DNA from: Arthrobacter sp. MSA 4-2
Lineage (GTDB): Bacteria; Actinomycetota; Actinomycetes; Actinomycetales; Micrococcaceae
Length of the DNA: 64,000 nucleotides
Direction of reading: 5' to 3'
NCBI RefSeq assembly: GCF_016405885.1
Contig: NZ_JAEKGC010000015.1
Coordinates: forward strand, 1-64,000
Below the pieces are notes generated by a model, which saw nothing but the letters and a program-made list of their open reading frames with translations, was not told the origin of the DNA and ran no database searches. Numbering within the stretch: position 1 is the first letter of the stretch; the number at the start of each line of letters is the position of its first letter. Below, one piece after another: positions 46,209 to 54,711 of this stretch. A program made the translations under genes and the position numbers.

Positions 46209-46808
46209 TTAGCTCCGCGTGCGTCTGGGCAGTACCTCGCTGTCCGCGTGCCCTGAAGGCAGTGCGGTGGCGCCGGAGTGCCCCGACGACATCTGCCGTT
46301 TGAGCTGCTCAACCTCTTTCTTGAGCAGGTCGACGTCGGCGCGGTACCGATCGAAGGCAGCCGTCCGGCGCCGGGCCATCGTAAAGCCGATGCCGGCGGC
46401 GAGAATGGCAAGAGGGAACGACGCCAGCAGGGCCCAGCCGGACGCGGCAAGGAAGTCCAGTGCGACGGGAAGCGCCTGCTTGAACGCGAGGAACTGGTTT
46501 ACCCCGCCGATCACGCCATCCAGAGTGGAATCCAGGGGGCCCAGATACTCACCCACGATGGGCGTCTCCGAGAGCGAGGGGGCGCTCAGCGACGGGTCTT
46601 CCCCTGAAGACCAGCGCGGATCGTCGAAATGATTCAGGACGTAAATGGCGGCACCCGCATTGAGTGCCGCGAAGAGGAGGACTGAGGCAAGCGCGGTCCA
46701 ATGAAGCTTCCGCGGACGCCAGAGGCCGGCCGCGAGCGCGAAGACGATGGCCGCGACCCACGGAAGGATGCGGAGTACGTCGAGGCTGATGCCGCCCAAT
46801 AGATCCAA
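46209..46808 (-). CDS. Membrane protein of unknown function with C-terminal coiled coil
   Basis: A 199-residue protein. Two hydrophobic helices near the start (LRILPWVAAIVFALAAGLW and ALASVLLFAALNAGAAIYVL), an outside loop of ~70 residues, one further helix (ALLASFPLAILAAGIGFTMA), and a cytosolic heptad-like segment (YRADVDLLKKEVEQLKRQM). I chose the TTG at 46808 (LDLLGGISLDV), with GGGGAAA upstream; nothing further upstream is coding-like. I recognise no family. Confidence 0.7.
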   Translation of the reverse strand: MDLLGGISLDVLRILPWVAAIVFALAAGLWRPRKLHWTALASVLLFAALNAGAAIYVLNHFDDPRWSSGEDPSLSAPSLSETPIVGEYLGPLDSTLDGVIGGVNQFLAFKQALPVALDFLAASGWALLASFPLAILAAGIGFTMARRRTAAFDRYRADVDLLKKEVEQLKRQMSSGHSGATALPSGHADSEVLPRRTRS

Positions 46809-47021
46809 GGTATTTCCCCGCCCCCTGCAGTCGGGATCGATGCGCGATCCGGTTGCGATCGAGCCTATCCCAGTGGCGCCCGGGCAGGCCGCAGATCCTG
46901 CCGCACCGTGGTCGGGGTTTCCCCGTCGAATGGCACAATGGCCTGGAACGTGGAGTGACACCCGAAATGAGCCGTACCGCGTCGAAGACCATCATCGTCC
47001 GCGGGACAGAACGGATTCCTC

Positions 47022-47768
47022 ATGGAGCTCCAGGGACTCAAGGTACTTCTCACGGGCGGCGGCTCGGGCGTGGGGCTGGAACTGGCCCGCCAGCTGGTCG
47101 CCGCAGGCGGTGATGTGCTCATCACCGGCCGGGACGAGGGACGCCTCGACGTGGCCGCGACGCAGATTCCCGGGCTCCGGACGCTGGCGGCTGACCTCGC
47201 CCGCGCGGAGGATTTGCCGCGGATGGTCGATGCCGCGCTCGCGCAGCTGGGCGGACTCTCGCTGCTGGTGAACAATGCCGGAATTCAACTCAACTATCAC
47301 CTGGCCACCCGGCCGGTGGCCGAGGTGCTCACCGAGGTCGAGCTCGAGTTGCGCACCGACCTGACCGCTCCGATTCAGCTCACCGCCCTCAGCCTGCCCC
47401 ACCTGATGAAGGCACCGAGTGCCGCCGTCGTGAACATCAGTTCAGGCCTCGCTGTTTCCCCCAAGCGCAGCGCGGCGGTGTACGGAGCGGCCAAGGCCGG
47501 GCTGCGCACCTTCACAAAGGCTTTGCGCTACCAGCTCGCCGTGGACGCTCCCGGCATCAACGCCGTCGACGTCGTCCTGCCCCTCGTCGATACTCCCATG
47601 AACGCCGGCCGCGGCACCGGCAAGATCAGCGCCGAGCAGGCCGCCCGCGAAATCCTCGCCGGCCTGCGTGCTGACCGCTCCGAAATCCACGTGGGAAAGG
47701 CCAGGGCTTTTCTTCTCCTGCACCGTCTTGCGCCCCGCCGGGCCGACGCCCTCCTCGCCGACGGTTGA
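47022..47768 (+). CDS. SDR family oxidoreductase (DltE-like)
   Basis: A 248-residue classical SDR. The cofactor motif is VLLTGGGSGVGLELARQL, followed by LVNNAGIQLN, the catalytic Ser in VVNISSGLAVSPK and the YGAAK Tyr/Lys pair. The Pro-rich active-site variant SPKRSAAVYGAAKAGLRTFTKALR is characteristic of DltE-type proteins of unknown substrate. It is a single gene, divergent from the preceding membrane protein. I see no clear Shine-Dalgarno directly before the ATG. Confidence 0.92.
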   Translation: MELQGLKVLLTGGGSGVGLELARQLVAAGGDVLITGRDEGRLDVAATQIPGLRTLAADLARAEDLPRMVDAALAQLGGLSLLVNNAGIQLNYHLATRPVAEVLTEVELELRTDLTAPIQLTALSLPHLMKAPSAAVVNISSGLAVSPKRSAAVYGAAKAGLRTFTKALRYQLAVDAPGINAVDVVLPLVDTPMNAGRGTGKISAEQAAREILAGLRADRSEIHVGKARAFLLLHRLAPRRADALLADG

Positions 47769-47953
47769 TTCCGGTGTCCTCGAGAGATCGACCCCGTCGA
47801 CGCTCGGACGCTTAGGACGTGCCCGGGCGCTCGCAGAGCTGCGACCGCGAGCAGGCGTTCCCGGCACGTAATACCAGCGGGGGACCCTTGCGCCGGGTGC
47901 TCCACGGTGCCACCCTAAGGCTGACCTGAGAGGGTACGACAAGGGAGGCCAAC

Positions 47954-48622
47954 GTGAACCCGACAGAATCCGATACCAGCACCGAGGCCGCCGCTCCGAG
48001 CGTCGCGGTGGACATGAAGCTGGAGGTGATCGTTATACCGGTTGCCGACGTCGACCGCGCCAAGGAGTTCTACGACAGCCTGGGGTGGAGACTCGACGGT
48101 GAGCGCGTCGACGGGAACTTCCGTAGCCTTCAATACACACCCCCCGGCTCCGGATGCTCGGTCCAGTTCGGCAGGCAGGTCACGCTGGCCGAGCCTGGTT
48201 CCGCTCAGGGCACGCACCTGATCGTCACCGACATCGAAGCAGCACGCCGCGACCTCGTCTCCCGCGGTGTTGATGCCAGCGAGGTCTTCCACTGCGAGTC
48301 CGGCTACGCGTGCAGGTTTCCAGGCAACGACGAGCCCGTTCCGGGACCCCACCCCGACCGGGGTACGTATGGGTCATTCGTCTCGTTCAGTGATCCGGAC
48401 GGAAACAGCTGGATCCTGCAGGAGATCACTCAGCGGTTCCCGGGCCGCGTCCAAGGCGGGACCACGTTCGGCTCGCCCGCCGACCTCGCACAGGCGCTCG
48501 AGCGCGCCGCCGCGGCCTACCAGGACCTGGAGAAGCGCAATACCCAGGAGGACCCGAACTGGGCGCAGTGGTACGCCTCGTACCTCGCACGGCAGCAGAG
48601 CGGCGAAGAACAGACGTCATAG
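47954..48622 (+). CDS. VOC family protein with a C-terminal WYA-type tail
   Basis: A 222-residue glyoxalase/bleomycin-resistance-fold protein. The VOC domain (residues ~17-165) has KLEVIVIPVADVDRAKEFYDSLGWRLD at its start and FVSFSDPDGNSWILQEIT at its end, where the Glu is the usual metal-ligand position. After it comes a separate helical tail (residues ~175-222: LAQALERAAAAYQDLEKRN ... WAQWYASYLARQQSG) that is not part of the VOC fold. GGGAGG precedes the GTG start. The next, convergent gene encodes a protein that is little more than this tail. Confidence 0.9.
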   Translation: MNPTESDTSTEAAAPSVAVDMKLEVIVIPVADVDRAKEFYDSLGWRLDGERVDGNFRSLQYTPPGSGCSVQFGRQVTLAEPGSAQGTHLIVTDIEAARRDLVSRGVDASEVFHCESGYACRFPGNDEPVPGPHPDRGTYGSFVSFSDPDGNSWILQEITQRFPGRVQGGTTFGSPADLAQALERAAAAYQDLEKRNTQEDPNWAQWYASYLARQQSGEEQTS

Positions 48623-48647
48623 GATCAGGGAGGCCACCCGGGGGTGG

Positions 48648-48836
48648 TTACTGCGCTCCTCCCTCGAGGTGCTGGACGGCGTCGTCGTACGCCTGTTCCG
48701 GGGTGCGGCCCTGCTCGCGCGAGACGATAAACGCTGCGTACCAGTCTGGCCAGGCATGAGGAGCGGAGTTCGCTTCGTACTTGCCGTGGTGTTCCTCGGC
48801 CTCATGGAGAAGTGAGGTCAGTGTCGACACGTCCAT
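48648..48836 (-). CDS. Small helical protein resembling the VOC tail
   Basis: A 62-residue protein starting MDVSTLTSLLHEAEEHHGKY. Its pattern L-x2-AE-x2-H, W-x2-WYAAFIVSREQG and the acidic end closely parallels the C-terminal tail of the convergent VOC protein (WAQWYASYLARQQSG). GGAAGGA lies seven bases before the ATG. The stop is 25 bases from the VOC stop. The function of this domain is unknown to me; small 'WYA' proteins of this type occur next to or fused with VOC proteins in actinobacteria. Confidence 0.75.
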   Translation of the reverse strand: MDVSTLTSLLHEAEEHHGKYEANSAPHAWPDWYAAFIVSREQGRTPEQAYDDAVQHLEGGAQ

Positions 48837-48956
48837 TGGTGGTCCTTCCCAAACGTTGGTCGCTGATGGTTGACGGGAGCCGCAGCGCGGGTCGCCGGGG
48901 GACCATTCTCCCGAATCGCGCAGGATCTTGGAAGAATATTTCAGGGCGAGCACACC

Positions 48957-49649
48957 TCAGGGGGCGAGCTCGATGTCCTCGCCCCGGAGGTTGGCACGGA
49001 ACCCGTCGACCCGGACCACGACGTCCTGGAGTACGAGGCCCTCCGGCAGGCCCTCGATGTCGTGCTCAATAGTCACGAACCTGCGCACGACGGCGGCGGT
49101 GGCATCCGAGAGGAAGTCCGGTCCGCCGATGTCGATCGACCGCGGGTCGACAACGAGCCTGCCCTCCTCAACATCGACGGTTCCGGTGGCGGTGACGCGC
49201 AGTTCGCGGCCGAGGGCCTCGACCGTGCGGACCACGGTGGCCTGGCCGCCGTCGGCGGCCCGGATCACCGACCCGCCGCCAAGCTCCTGGGCGACGACCT
49301 CGAACGGCACCGTCGCATCCACGGTGAGCCGGCCGGCGACAAGCCCCTCGGGACGCGAGACCACGTCCTGGCCGACCGCCCGGACGTCGTGGAGCAACGA
49401 CCCCGCCGTCATCACCGTCCCGGCGTCGAGGTCAAGGTCGGCGAGCCACACCTCGTCCTCGCGCAGCCCGTCAGGGGGCACGGCATCCGTCGGGCGCCCG
49501 GTGCCCTGTGTGGGCGACGGCACAGGCTCCGCTTCGTTCCCGTTGGCCGGGTCGCTTGCCGCCCACCAGAGGACGACGAGCGCAACGCCCAGGGCGAGGA
49601 CCATCCCCACAGCACCGATCAGCCAGTCCTTCGCACGCTTCCACTCCAT
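48957..49649 (-). CDS. LmeA-like (DUF2993) phospholipid-binding protein
   Basis: A 230-residue protein anchored by an N-terminal transmembrane helix (WLIGAVGMVLALGVALVVLWW). The outside part is a DUF2993 beta-rich domain: LHDVRAVGQDVVSRPEGLVAGRLTVDATVPFEVVAQEL and ITVEH-type C-terminal pattern VTIEHDIEGLPEGLVLQDVVVRVDGFRANL. In mycobacteria the family member LmeA takes part in mannan elongation of lipoglycans and binds phospholipids. I chose the ATG at 49649, preceded at six bases by CAGACT, so it is probably leaderless. Confidence 0.85.
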   Translation of the reverse strand: MEWKRAKDWLIGAVGMVLALGVALVVLWWAASDPANGNEAEPVPSPTQGTGRPTDAVPPDGLREDEVWLADLDLDAGTVMTAGSLLHDVRAVGQDVVSRPEGLVAGRLTVDATVPFEVVAQELGGGSVIRAADGGQATVVRTVEALGRELRVTATGTVDVEEGRLVVDPRSIDIGGPDFLSDATAAVVRRFVTIEHDIEGLPEGLVLQDVVVRVDGFRANLRGEDIELAP

Positions 49650-49655
49650 GAGGAC

Positions 49656-49661
49656 AGTCTG
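49656..49661 (-). promoter_or_regulatory. Candidate -10 element of the LmeA-like gene
   Basis: On the minus strand CAGACT, six bases, then ATG at 49649; no Shine-Dalgarno. Confidence 0.4.
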
Positions 49662-49752
49662 ATGGCTCACCGCCTGAGGAGCGATACCCCCGCTGGTCGG
49701 ACACGCCGAAGGTCACATTGCCCGGAGTTCGCGGTGCGCCGCTAGGCCTGAA

Positions 49753-50493
49753 TTATCGGACGCCCTCCAGTGCCTGCAGAATGACGTCGGTGACGATCTG
49801 GGGCTGGGACACCATGATGACGTGCGAACCCTCGGTCTCGGTGATCGTCGCTTGAGCCCGCTGCGCCATGGAACGCAGCACGTCGCTGCCGGCGGCCTTG
49901 TCTCCGGTCGGGACGACGGCCCAGGACGGCAGGGTCTTCCAGGCGGGCGTTCCGGTCGGCTCGCCGAAGGCGGCGGCGGCGACGGGGCGCTGCGTGGCGG
50001 CCATCACCGCAGCCTCCTTCACGGACACATCGGCGGCAAAGGCGTCATGGAACTTGGCGGGGTCAACAGTAAGCTCGACTGCTGTCTCGAAGTCCTGCCC
50101 CACGGGATACTGAGTGGGGATCAGTGCGGTGTTGAGGACGCTGTCGGTGGAGCCGTTCTCGATGCCCTCGAGGGTTTCGCCCTCATCGGGGGCGAAGGCC
50201 GCGACATAGACCAGACCGACGACGTTGTCGGTCTGGGGAGAGGCATTGGTGATGACCGCTCCTCCATAGGAGTGCCCGACGGCGAGCACCGGTCCGGGGA
50301 TCTGCCGGATGGCGCTGGCGGCGTACGCCGCGTCGTGGGAGATGCCGCGGAGTGGATTGCTGACAGCTGTCACCGGGACGCCGGCGGCCAGGAGCCGCTC
50401 GACGACGCCGTTCCAGCTGGAACTGTCGGCGAAGGCGCCATGGATCAGGACCACTGTGGGGCCAGCGGCCGAATCGGGGGTGGACTGCGTCAT
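49753..50493 (-). CDS. Alpha/beta hydrolase
   Basis: A 246-residue alpha/beta-hydrolase-fold protein. The strand-turn VVLIHGAFADSSSWNGVVERL supplies the oxyanion hole, the nucleophile elbow is AVGHSYGGAVI, and the late His is in TEGSHVIMVSQP. The type resembles esterase/haloperoxidase-like proteins with broad ester hydrolysis. AAAGGAGACAAC precedes the ATG, a strong ribosome binding site. It lies 211 bases downstream of the cyclopropane synthase-type gene on the same strand but probably has its own promoter. Substrate unknown. Confidence 0.9.
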   Translation of the reverse strand: MTQSTPDSAAGPTVVLIHGAFADSSSWNGVVERLLAAGVPVTAVSNPLRGISHDAAYAASAIRQIPGPVLAVGHSYGGAVITNASPQTDNVVGLVYVAAFAPDEGETLEGIENGSTDSVLNTALIPTQYPVGQDFETAVELTVDPAKFHDAFAADVSVKEAAVMAATQRPVAAAAFGEPTGTPAWKTLPSWAVVPTGDKAAGSDVLRSMAQRAQATITETEGSHVIMVSQPQIVTDVILQALEGVR

Positions 50494-50704
50494 GTTGTCT
50501 CCTTTGAATGAGGTCGGGCTGCCCTCGCTTGTGCTCAGGCTGCAACCGGTCCAGGGATTAATTAGCCCCCACCTTCAATGGTGGCCGGAAAATGTGAAGA
50601 CGCGCTCAAGCAGGCGTCAAGGTATGAGGACGGCAGATGAACTTCAGGCGGCACCGGGCGCGCCGGCCTCACTGAGCTCGTGACGTCGGTGTTCTAACTG
50701 ACGC

Positions 50705-51988
50705 CTAGGTCCATTCGCGCAGCCGCAGTGGTGGGTTTCCGCCGCCCGGGCGTTGCGCCAGCACTTGGTTGACGCCGTTCAGCCCGCGCTCGAAGCCGAG
50801 CGCGCTCGCCGCCATGTACAACCGCCACACCCGGGCCCGCCCCTCGCTTGTGAGCCGTACCGCTTCGTCCCAGTTCTCCTCAAGGTTGCGCACCCAAGCG
50901 CGCAGCGTCAGCCCATAGTGCAGGCGCAGCGCTTCGACGTCGAGCACTTCAAGGCCGGCCGACTCGAGCGCCCCGAGCATGACGGTGAGGCTGAGCATCT
51001 CGCCGTCGGGAAAGACGTAACGGGGGATGAAGGAGTCCGGATCCGGCGGCATGTCGCCGGCGTTCCACGAAATCGCGTGGTTGAGCAGTCGCCCGCCGGG
51101 ACGCAGCAGGCCGTAGAGGTGGGACGCGTAGTTCCCGATCTGCTCCCGGCCGACATGTTCGGCCATGCCGATCGAGCTGATAGCGTCGAATGGACCATCG
51201 GTGACATCGCGGTAATCCTGGACCCGGATCTCGACGAGGTCGGCGAGCCCGGCGTCGGCGGCCCGCTTCCGCCCGAGGGCCGCCTGCTCTTTGGAGAGCG
51301 TGACGCCGACGACGTCGACTCCGTAGTTCCGTGCGGCGTGCAGCGCAAAACTGCCCCAGCCGCAGCCCACGTCGAGCACCCGCATACCGGGCCGAAGGGC
51401 GAGTTTTCGGCAGACCAGGTCGAGCTTCGCCTCCTGTGCCGCGTCCAGGTCCGTGCTTCCGTCCTCCCAGACTGCGCACGAGTAGACCATTGACGGTCCG
51501 AGCACCAGCGCATAGAAGTCATTGCCGACGTCGTAGTGGGAGGAGATCGCCGCGGCGTCACGCTTCTTGGAGTGCTTTCTTCCGAACCGGGTGACGTTCA
51601 TTTCCTCCGGCGGCGGTGCAGGCGGACGTCCGAGCGCACCTACCCGGACTGCTGCCCGGAGAAGTGAGGAACGCTCACCCAAAGTGAGAGGGCGGAACGC
51701 CTTCAGTTCGGCGAACTTGCCCACCGAGCTGAGCACGGAGAAGCTCTCAAAGAGGTCGCCGGGTCCGTCGATGTCGCCGGCCACATATGCACGGCTCAGC
51801 CCGAGCTGGTTTGGCGACCACAGCATCCGCCGAAGCCCCCGCCGGGAACGGAACTCGATCACGGGCGCACCGGAGGGCCCGGCTTCCGAACCGTCCCAGG
51901 CCCGGAGCCTCAGCGGGATCTCCTGGGTGCCAAGCACGATGCCCAGGGCTTCGGCCAGGCGGGGTGCCACTCCGGTCCTCTTCGTCAT
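50705..51988 (-). CDS. Cyclopropane-fatty-acyl-phospholipid synthase family methyltransferase
   Basis: A 427-residue CFA synthase-family enzyme, which methylates double bonds of membrane lipid acyl chains using S-adenosylmethionine. After an N-terminal ~130-residue domain comes SHYDVGNDFYALVLGPSMVYSCAVW, the SAM-binding motif VLDVGCGWGSFALHAA, VGVTLSKEQAALG, and the SIGMAEHVG segment. The C-terminal helix pattern HYGLTLRAWVRNLEENWDEA is family-typical. Whether the product is a cyclopropane or a methyl-branched (10-methyl) chain cannot be read from the sequence. It is divergent from the MmcQ/YjbR gene. Confidence 0.93.
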   Translation of the reverse strand: MTKRTGVAPRLAEALGIVLGTQEIPLRLRAWDGSEAGPSGAPVIEFRSRRGLRRMLWSPNQLGLSRAYVAGDIDGPGDLFESFSVLSSVGKFAELKAFRPLTLGERSSLLRAAVRVGALGRPPAPPPEEMNVTRFGRKHSKKRDAAAISSHYDVGNDFYALVLGPSMVYSCAVWEDGSTDLDAAQEAKLDLVCRKLALRPGMRVLDVGCGWGSFALHAARNYGVDVVGVTLSKEQAALGRKRAADAGLADLVEIRVQDYRDVTDGPFDAISSIGMAEHVGREQIGNYASHLYGLLRPGGRLLNHAISWNAGDMPPDPDSFIPRYVFPDGEMLSLTVMLGALESAGLEVLDVEALRLHYGLTLRAWVRNLEENWDEAVRLTSEGRARVWRLYMAASALGFERGLNGVNQVLAQRPGGGNPPLRLREWT

Positions 51989-52087
51989 GCCCCCTGTCTA
52001 CTACGACTCGTCCGGGGGAGCCAGAGGCAGTTCGGCGGCGGACATCCCGCACCCGGCCCTTGCTGGTCACGCCGAAGGAGGCACGGT

Positions 52088-52102
52088 TAGGGTGGTCGCA
52101 TG
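52088..52102 (+). promoter_or_regulatory. Candidate leaderless promoter and start of the MmcQ/YjbR gene
   Basis: TAGGGT at 52088-52093, six bases, then ATG at 52100, the same arrangement as upstream of the PspC-like gene. Confidence 0.5.
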
Positions 52103-52498
52103 GACTTCGACTGGCTCCGCGCCTCGTGCCTGTCCTTCCCCGGCGCCTATGAGGACTACCCCTTCGGCCCGGAGACCGCGGTGTTCCGTGTCAGGATCCG
52201 GCAGCAGGACAGGAGACCGGTGCCTGGGAAGATCTTCGCCTTGGTCGGCGTCGACGCCCGCCCGCTGTCCATTTCCTTGAAGTGCGATCCGGCGCTTGCC
52301 GTCCAGCTCCGCGCGGCGCACCGCGAGATCACCGGAGCCTGGCACCTGAATAAGAGGCACTGGAACGGAGTGAGGCTCGACGGAAGCCTGCCCGCGGGCA
52401 CCGTGCACGACATGATCGAGGACTCCTACGACCTGATCGTCGCATCCCTGCCCGCGGCGGACCGGGAGGGACTGGGCTGGTCGACCGGCACGCCCTGA
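52100..52498 (+). CDS. MmcQ/YjbR family protein
   Basis: A 132-residue protein of the MmcQ/YjbR (CyaY-like fold) family. Typical features are WLRASCLSFPGAYEDYPFGPETAVFRV at the start, KIFALVGVDARPLSISLKCDP in the middle, and the KRHWNGVRLDGSLPAGTVHDMIEDSYDLI end. The family is cytosolic and widespread, with a fold like a double-wing DNA-binding motif but no proven function. It is convergent with the following cupin gene, with a strong hairpin between. Confidence 0.9.
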   Translation: MDFDWLRASCLSFPGAYEDYPFGPETAVFRVRIRQQDRRPVPGKIFALVGVDARPLSISLKCDPALAVQLRAAHREITGAWHLNKRHWNGVRLDGSLPAGTVHDMIEDSYDLIVASLPAADREGLGWSTGTP

Positions 52499-52506
52499 CA
52501 AACGCC

Positions 52507-52541
52507 ATGAGCCGTCCAGCGAACTTTCGCGGACGGCTCAT
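52507..52541. terminator. Bidirectional hairpin between the MmcQ/YjbR and cupin genes
   Basis: ATGAGCCGTCC (52507-52517) pairs perfectly with GGACGGCTCAT (52531-52541), and GCGAA with TTCGC extends the stem after a one-base bulge. It lies in the short space between two convergent genes; the minus-strand side is followed by a short T-rich patch. Confidence 0.6.
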
Positions 52542-52551
52542 GAAGAAGGAC

Positions 52552-53025
52552 TCAGGCGGATTCTTCGCCCTTGTCGTCCACTTCCTCGACCCACGCCGGC
52601 GGCTCGTCGCGGCCCTGTTCCTCGTCCTTCTCGGCGTCCTCCGGCGTCGCCTGCACGATGCCCTGCGCGTGGTGCGTGGGCGCGTAGATGGTGTAGAGGC
52701 GGAGTGGTTCGTCCCCGGTGTTCTCGACGTCGTGCCAGGTGCCGGCGGGCACCTGGATGCTCCAGCCGTCCCCGACGTCCTGCTGGAACGACAGGTCGTC
52801 CTTCGAGGGCCCCATCTTCACCCGGCCCTTCCCGGCATCGATGCGCAGAAACTGGTCGGTGCCGTGATGCACCTCGAGGCCGATCGCACCTCCGGGTTCG
52901 ATCGACATGAGGGTCACCTGCAGGTGCTTGCCGGTCCAGGCGACGCGGCGGTAGTCGGAGTTCGCCGTCGTCGCGCTCTCGATGTCAAAGGCGTTGGGCT
53001 GTGGGCCGTTGTCAGTGATGTCCAT
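52552..53025 (-). CDS. Cupin domain protein
   Basis: A 157-residue single-domain cupin. The first cupin motif is SIEPGGAIGLEVHHGTDQFLRIDAGKG and the second is VPAGTWHDVENTGDEPLRLYTIYAP, which together supply His and Glu metal ligands. It resembles the 'cupin, mannose-6-phosphate isomerase-like' proteins of unknown role (YhhW/RemF-type small cupins). The C-terminal 25 residues are acidic. I chose the ATG at 53025 (MDITDNGPQPNAFDIE), preceded at six bases by CAGAAT; longer openings upstream are not coding-like. Confidence 0.87.
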   Translation of the reverse strand: MDITDNGPQPNAFDIESATTANSDYRRVAWTGKHLQVTLMSIEPGGAIGLEVHHGTDQFLRIDAGKGRVKMGPSKDDLSFQQDVGDGWSIQVPAGTWHDVENTGDEPLRLYTIYAPTHHAQGIVQATPEDAEKDEEQGRDEPPAWVEEVDDKGEESA

Positions 53026-53031
53026 GACCGC

Positions 53032-53037
53032 ATTCTG
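53032..53037 (-). promoter_or_regulatory. Candidate -10 element of the cupin gene
   Basis: On the minus strand CAGAAT, six bases, then ATG at 53025; no Shine-Dalgarno. Confidence 0.4.
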
Positions 53038-53162
53038 TCCCATTCGCCCCGGGATCGCCAAGGCGCCCCGGCCGATCACGGCCCAGCCGGGAGCAGCGCG
53101 AAGGCGTAAACGGCGGCTTCGATGCGTCAACTGGCGGACCAGAGCCTACGGAGGCAAGGCGG

Positions 53163-53414
53163 TCAGGAGGACCGGAGTGCAATCGCAGACCGGTTCCGTC
53201 CCTGGTAGAGGCGGCGGTAGCTGGAGGGCGTGGTGTTGAGCTCGCGCGTGAAGTGCAGGCGGAAATTGGCTGGCGTTCCCAGGCCCGTCTTGGCGGCAAC
53301 TGCCTGCACAGTCAGGTCGGTCGTTTCGAGCAGACGGCACGCCCCGGCCATCCGCTGGCTGGTCAGCCAGCGCAAAGGTAGAGTTCCGGTCTCCTTATGG
53401 AACTTGCGCGAAGC
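53163..53414 (-). pseudogene. Remnant of an AraC family regulator (C-terminal helix-turn-helix only)
   Basis: About 83 codons encode the end of an AraC-type DNA-binding domain: SRKFHKETGTLPLRWLTSQR, then LLETTDLTVQAVAAKTGLGTPANFRLHFTRELNTTPSSYRRLY. The match starts part-way into the domain, so the first helix-turn-helix and the whole ligand-binding part are missing; upstream sequence up to the K+ channel gene is only ~140 bases and not coding-like. The form resembles GlxA-like regulators. It is a decayed gene left by a deletion, and its product is unlikely to function. Confidence 0.75.
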
Positions 53415-53557
53415 TGCTTGGCGTCTCCGCTGTGCGGACCGGAAGCCCAGTGGATTCTGGGCGCTCGGCGGGGCAATGACCGGCAAGCCCAGGGAGCCCG
53501 TGGGCTCCGCGGCCCGTCGGGCGCGGGGCGGTCATCTGTGAGGGCGACGTCCGCGGG

Positions 53558-54631
53558 CTACGGTGCGAGGGCGCCGAGGATTTCCTCGTCGGAGAGCCTG
53601 CGCTCGCCAACGTAGAACAGGACAGCGCTCTCGGGCAGCGGCGTATCCCAGCCGGGATTGATGATGGTGCCCTCGTGCTGCACGGCGAGCACCGTGGTGG
53701 TGAAGCTGCGTCCCAGGACTTCCTGAATCTGTCCGAAGTTCACCGGCGGCAGCGCATCGGGCAGCCGCGTGCTGTAGGTGTTGCGGCCGCCGTGGCTCAT
53801 GAGGTCGGCGTACACGACGGCGATCCCGGGATCTTCGAGCTCCTCGGTGGCGAGGCGGGGCGAGTGCCACTGGACGCAGCGGACGTTGGCGTCGACATAG
53901 GAGAAGTTGCGGGCCCGGCCCATATCGCGCAGCGTGACGACCGTGTGCGCGGTGGGGTTCACATGCGTGACGGCGACGGTGACGGCGAGCGCTTCATTGT
54001 CGTCGCGGGCGTCGATGAGCACACGGGCGGCCCGGTGCACCCCGGCACGCTGCAGAACGCTTTCCTCGGCGAGATCACCGCGGACGAAATCCAGACCGTG
54101 CTGCTCGGGCATCGGATTTTCCCGCACGTCCTCCGCGGCGCACAGGACGACCCGACGGGCATCGTCCGCCGTGATTTCCTGAATCAGGCGTTCGGTTCGT
54201 CCTGGGGTGTAGCCCACGATCACGAGGTGATCCGACAGCTCCACATGCCGGTGGCCTTTCATGCGTTGTCCCTTCGCATTGTCGATCGCGGTTGCGATTC
54301 TGGTAAACAAGGTGGTCAGCGTCACGATGCCGCCGACGATGACATACACCCCGACGAGGCGGCCGCCGACCGTGGTGGGGAAAAAATCGCCGTATCCCAC
54401 AGTGGCGGCGGTGACCAGAAACCACCACCAGTACGTCTTCACCGACGTGATCGAGTTGCTGGAGGGCTCGGCCCACACCATGAGAGGCCAGCTGGTAACG
54501 AACACAGCGGCGATGATGAAAGCCGGCAGTACCCAGAAGCGCGCACGTCCAAGCCGCCGGATCAGACGGGATAGTACAAATGGCACCCCTGCGTTCCCTT
54601 CGTTCCCTGCCGGCATATACCGATTGACCAT
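53558..54631 (-). CDS. Potassium channel with RCK/TrkA-N domain
   Basis: A 357-residue two-helix K+ channel. The first membrane helix is near residues 30-50 (FWVLPAFIIAAVFVTSWPLMVW), followed by a pore with the K+ selectivity filter TVGYGDFFPTT and a second helix (GVYVIVGGIVTLTTLFTRIATAI). The cytosolic remainder is an RCK domain with HLVIVGYTPGRTERLIQEI, a nucleotide-binding-like loop, and a C-terminal TrkA-C-like part (about residues 240-350). It would gate K+ flux across the membrane. The ATG at 54631 is the family-like start, although its ribosome binding site is weak. It is downstream of no co-directional partner within 80 bases other than the next gene. Confidence 0.92.
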   Translation of the reverse strand: MVNRYMPAGNEGNAGVPFVLSRLIRRLGRARFWVLPAFIIAAVFVTSWPLMVWAEPSSNSITSVKTYWWWFLVTAATVGYGDFFPTTVGGRLVGVYVIVGGIVTLTTLFTRIATAIDNAKGQRMKGHRHVELSDHLVIVGYTPGRTERLIQEITADDARRVVLCAAEDVRENPMPEQHGLDFVRGDLAEESVLQRAGVHRAARVLIDARDDNEALAVTVAVTHVNPTAHTVVTLRDMGRARNFSYVDANVRCVQWHSPRLATEELEDPGIAVVYADLMSHGGRNTYSTRLPDALPPVNFGQIQEVLGRSFTTTVLAVQHEGTIINPGWDTPLPESAVLFYVGERRLSDEEILGALAP

Positions 54632-54711
54632 ACCCCCACTACCGGGCGGGGACGCCGTCTGGGCGTGTCGCGGCGGGAGCTGGGCGGGCTCTGCCGGGCG
54701 CGGACCAATCC

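Noticed and set aside
48634-48647. CCACCC-GG-GGGTGG hairpin between the VOC and small helical genes
   Set aside because: Only six base pairs with a two-base loop; too short to support a terminator.
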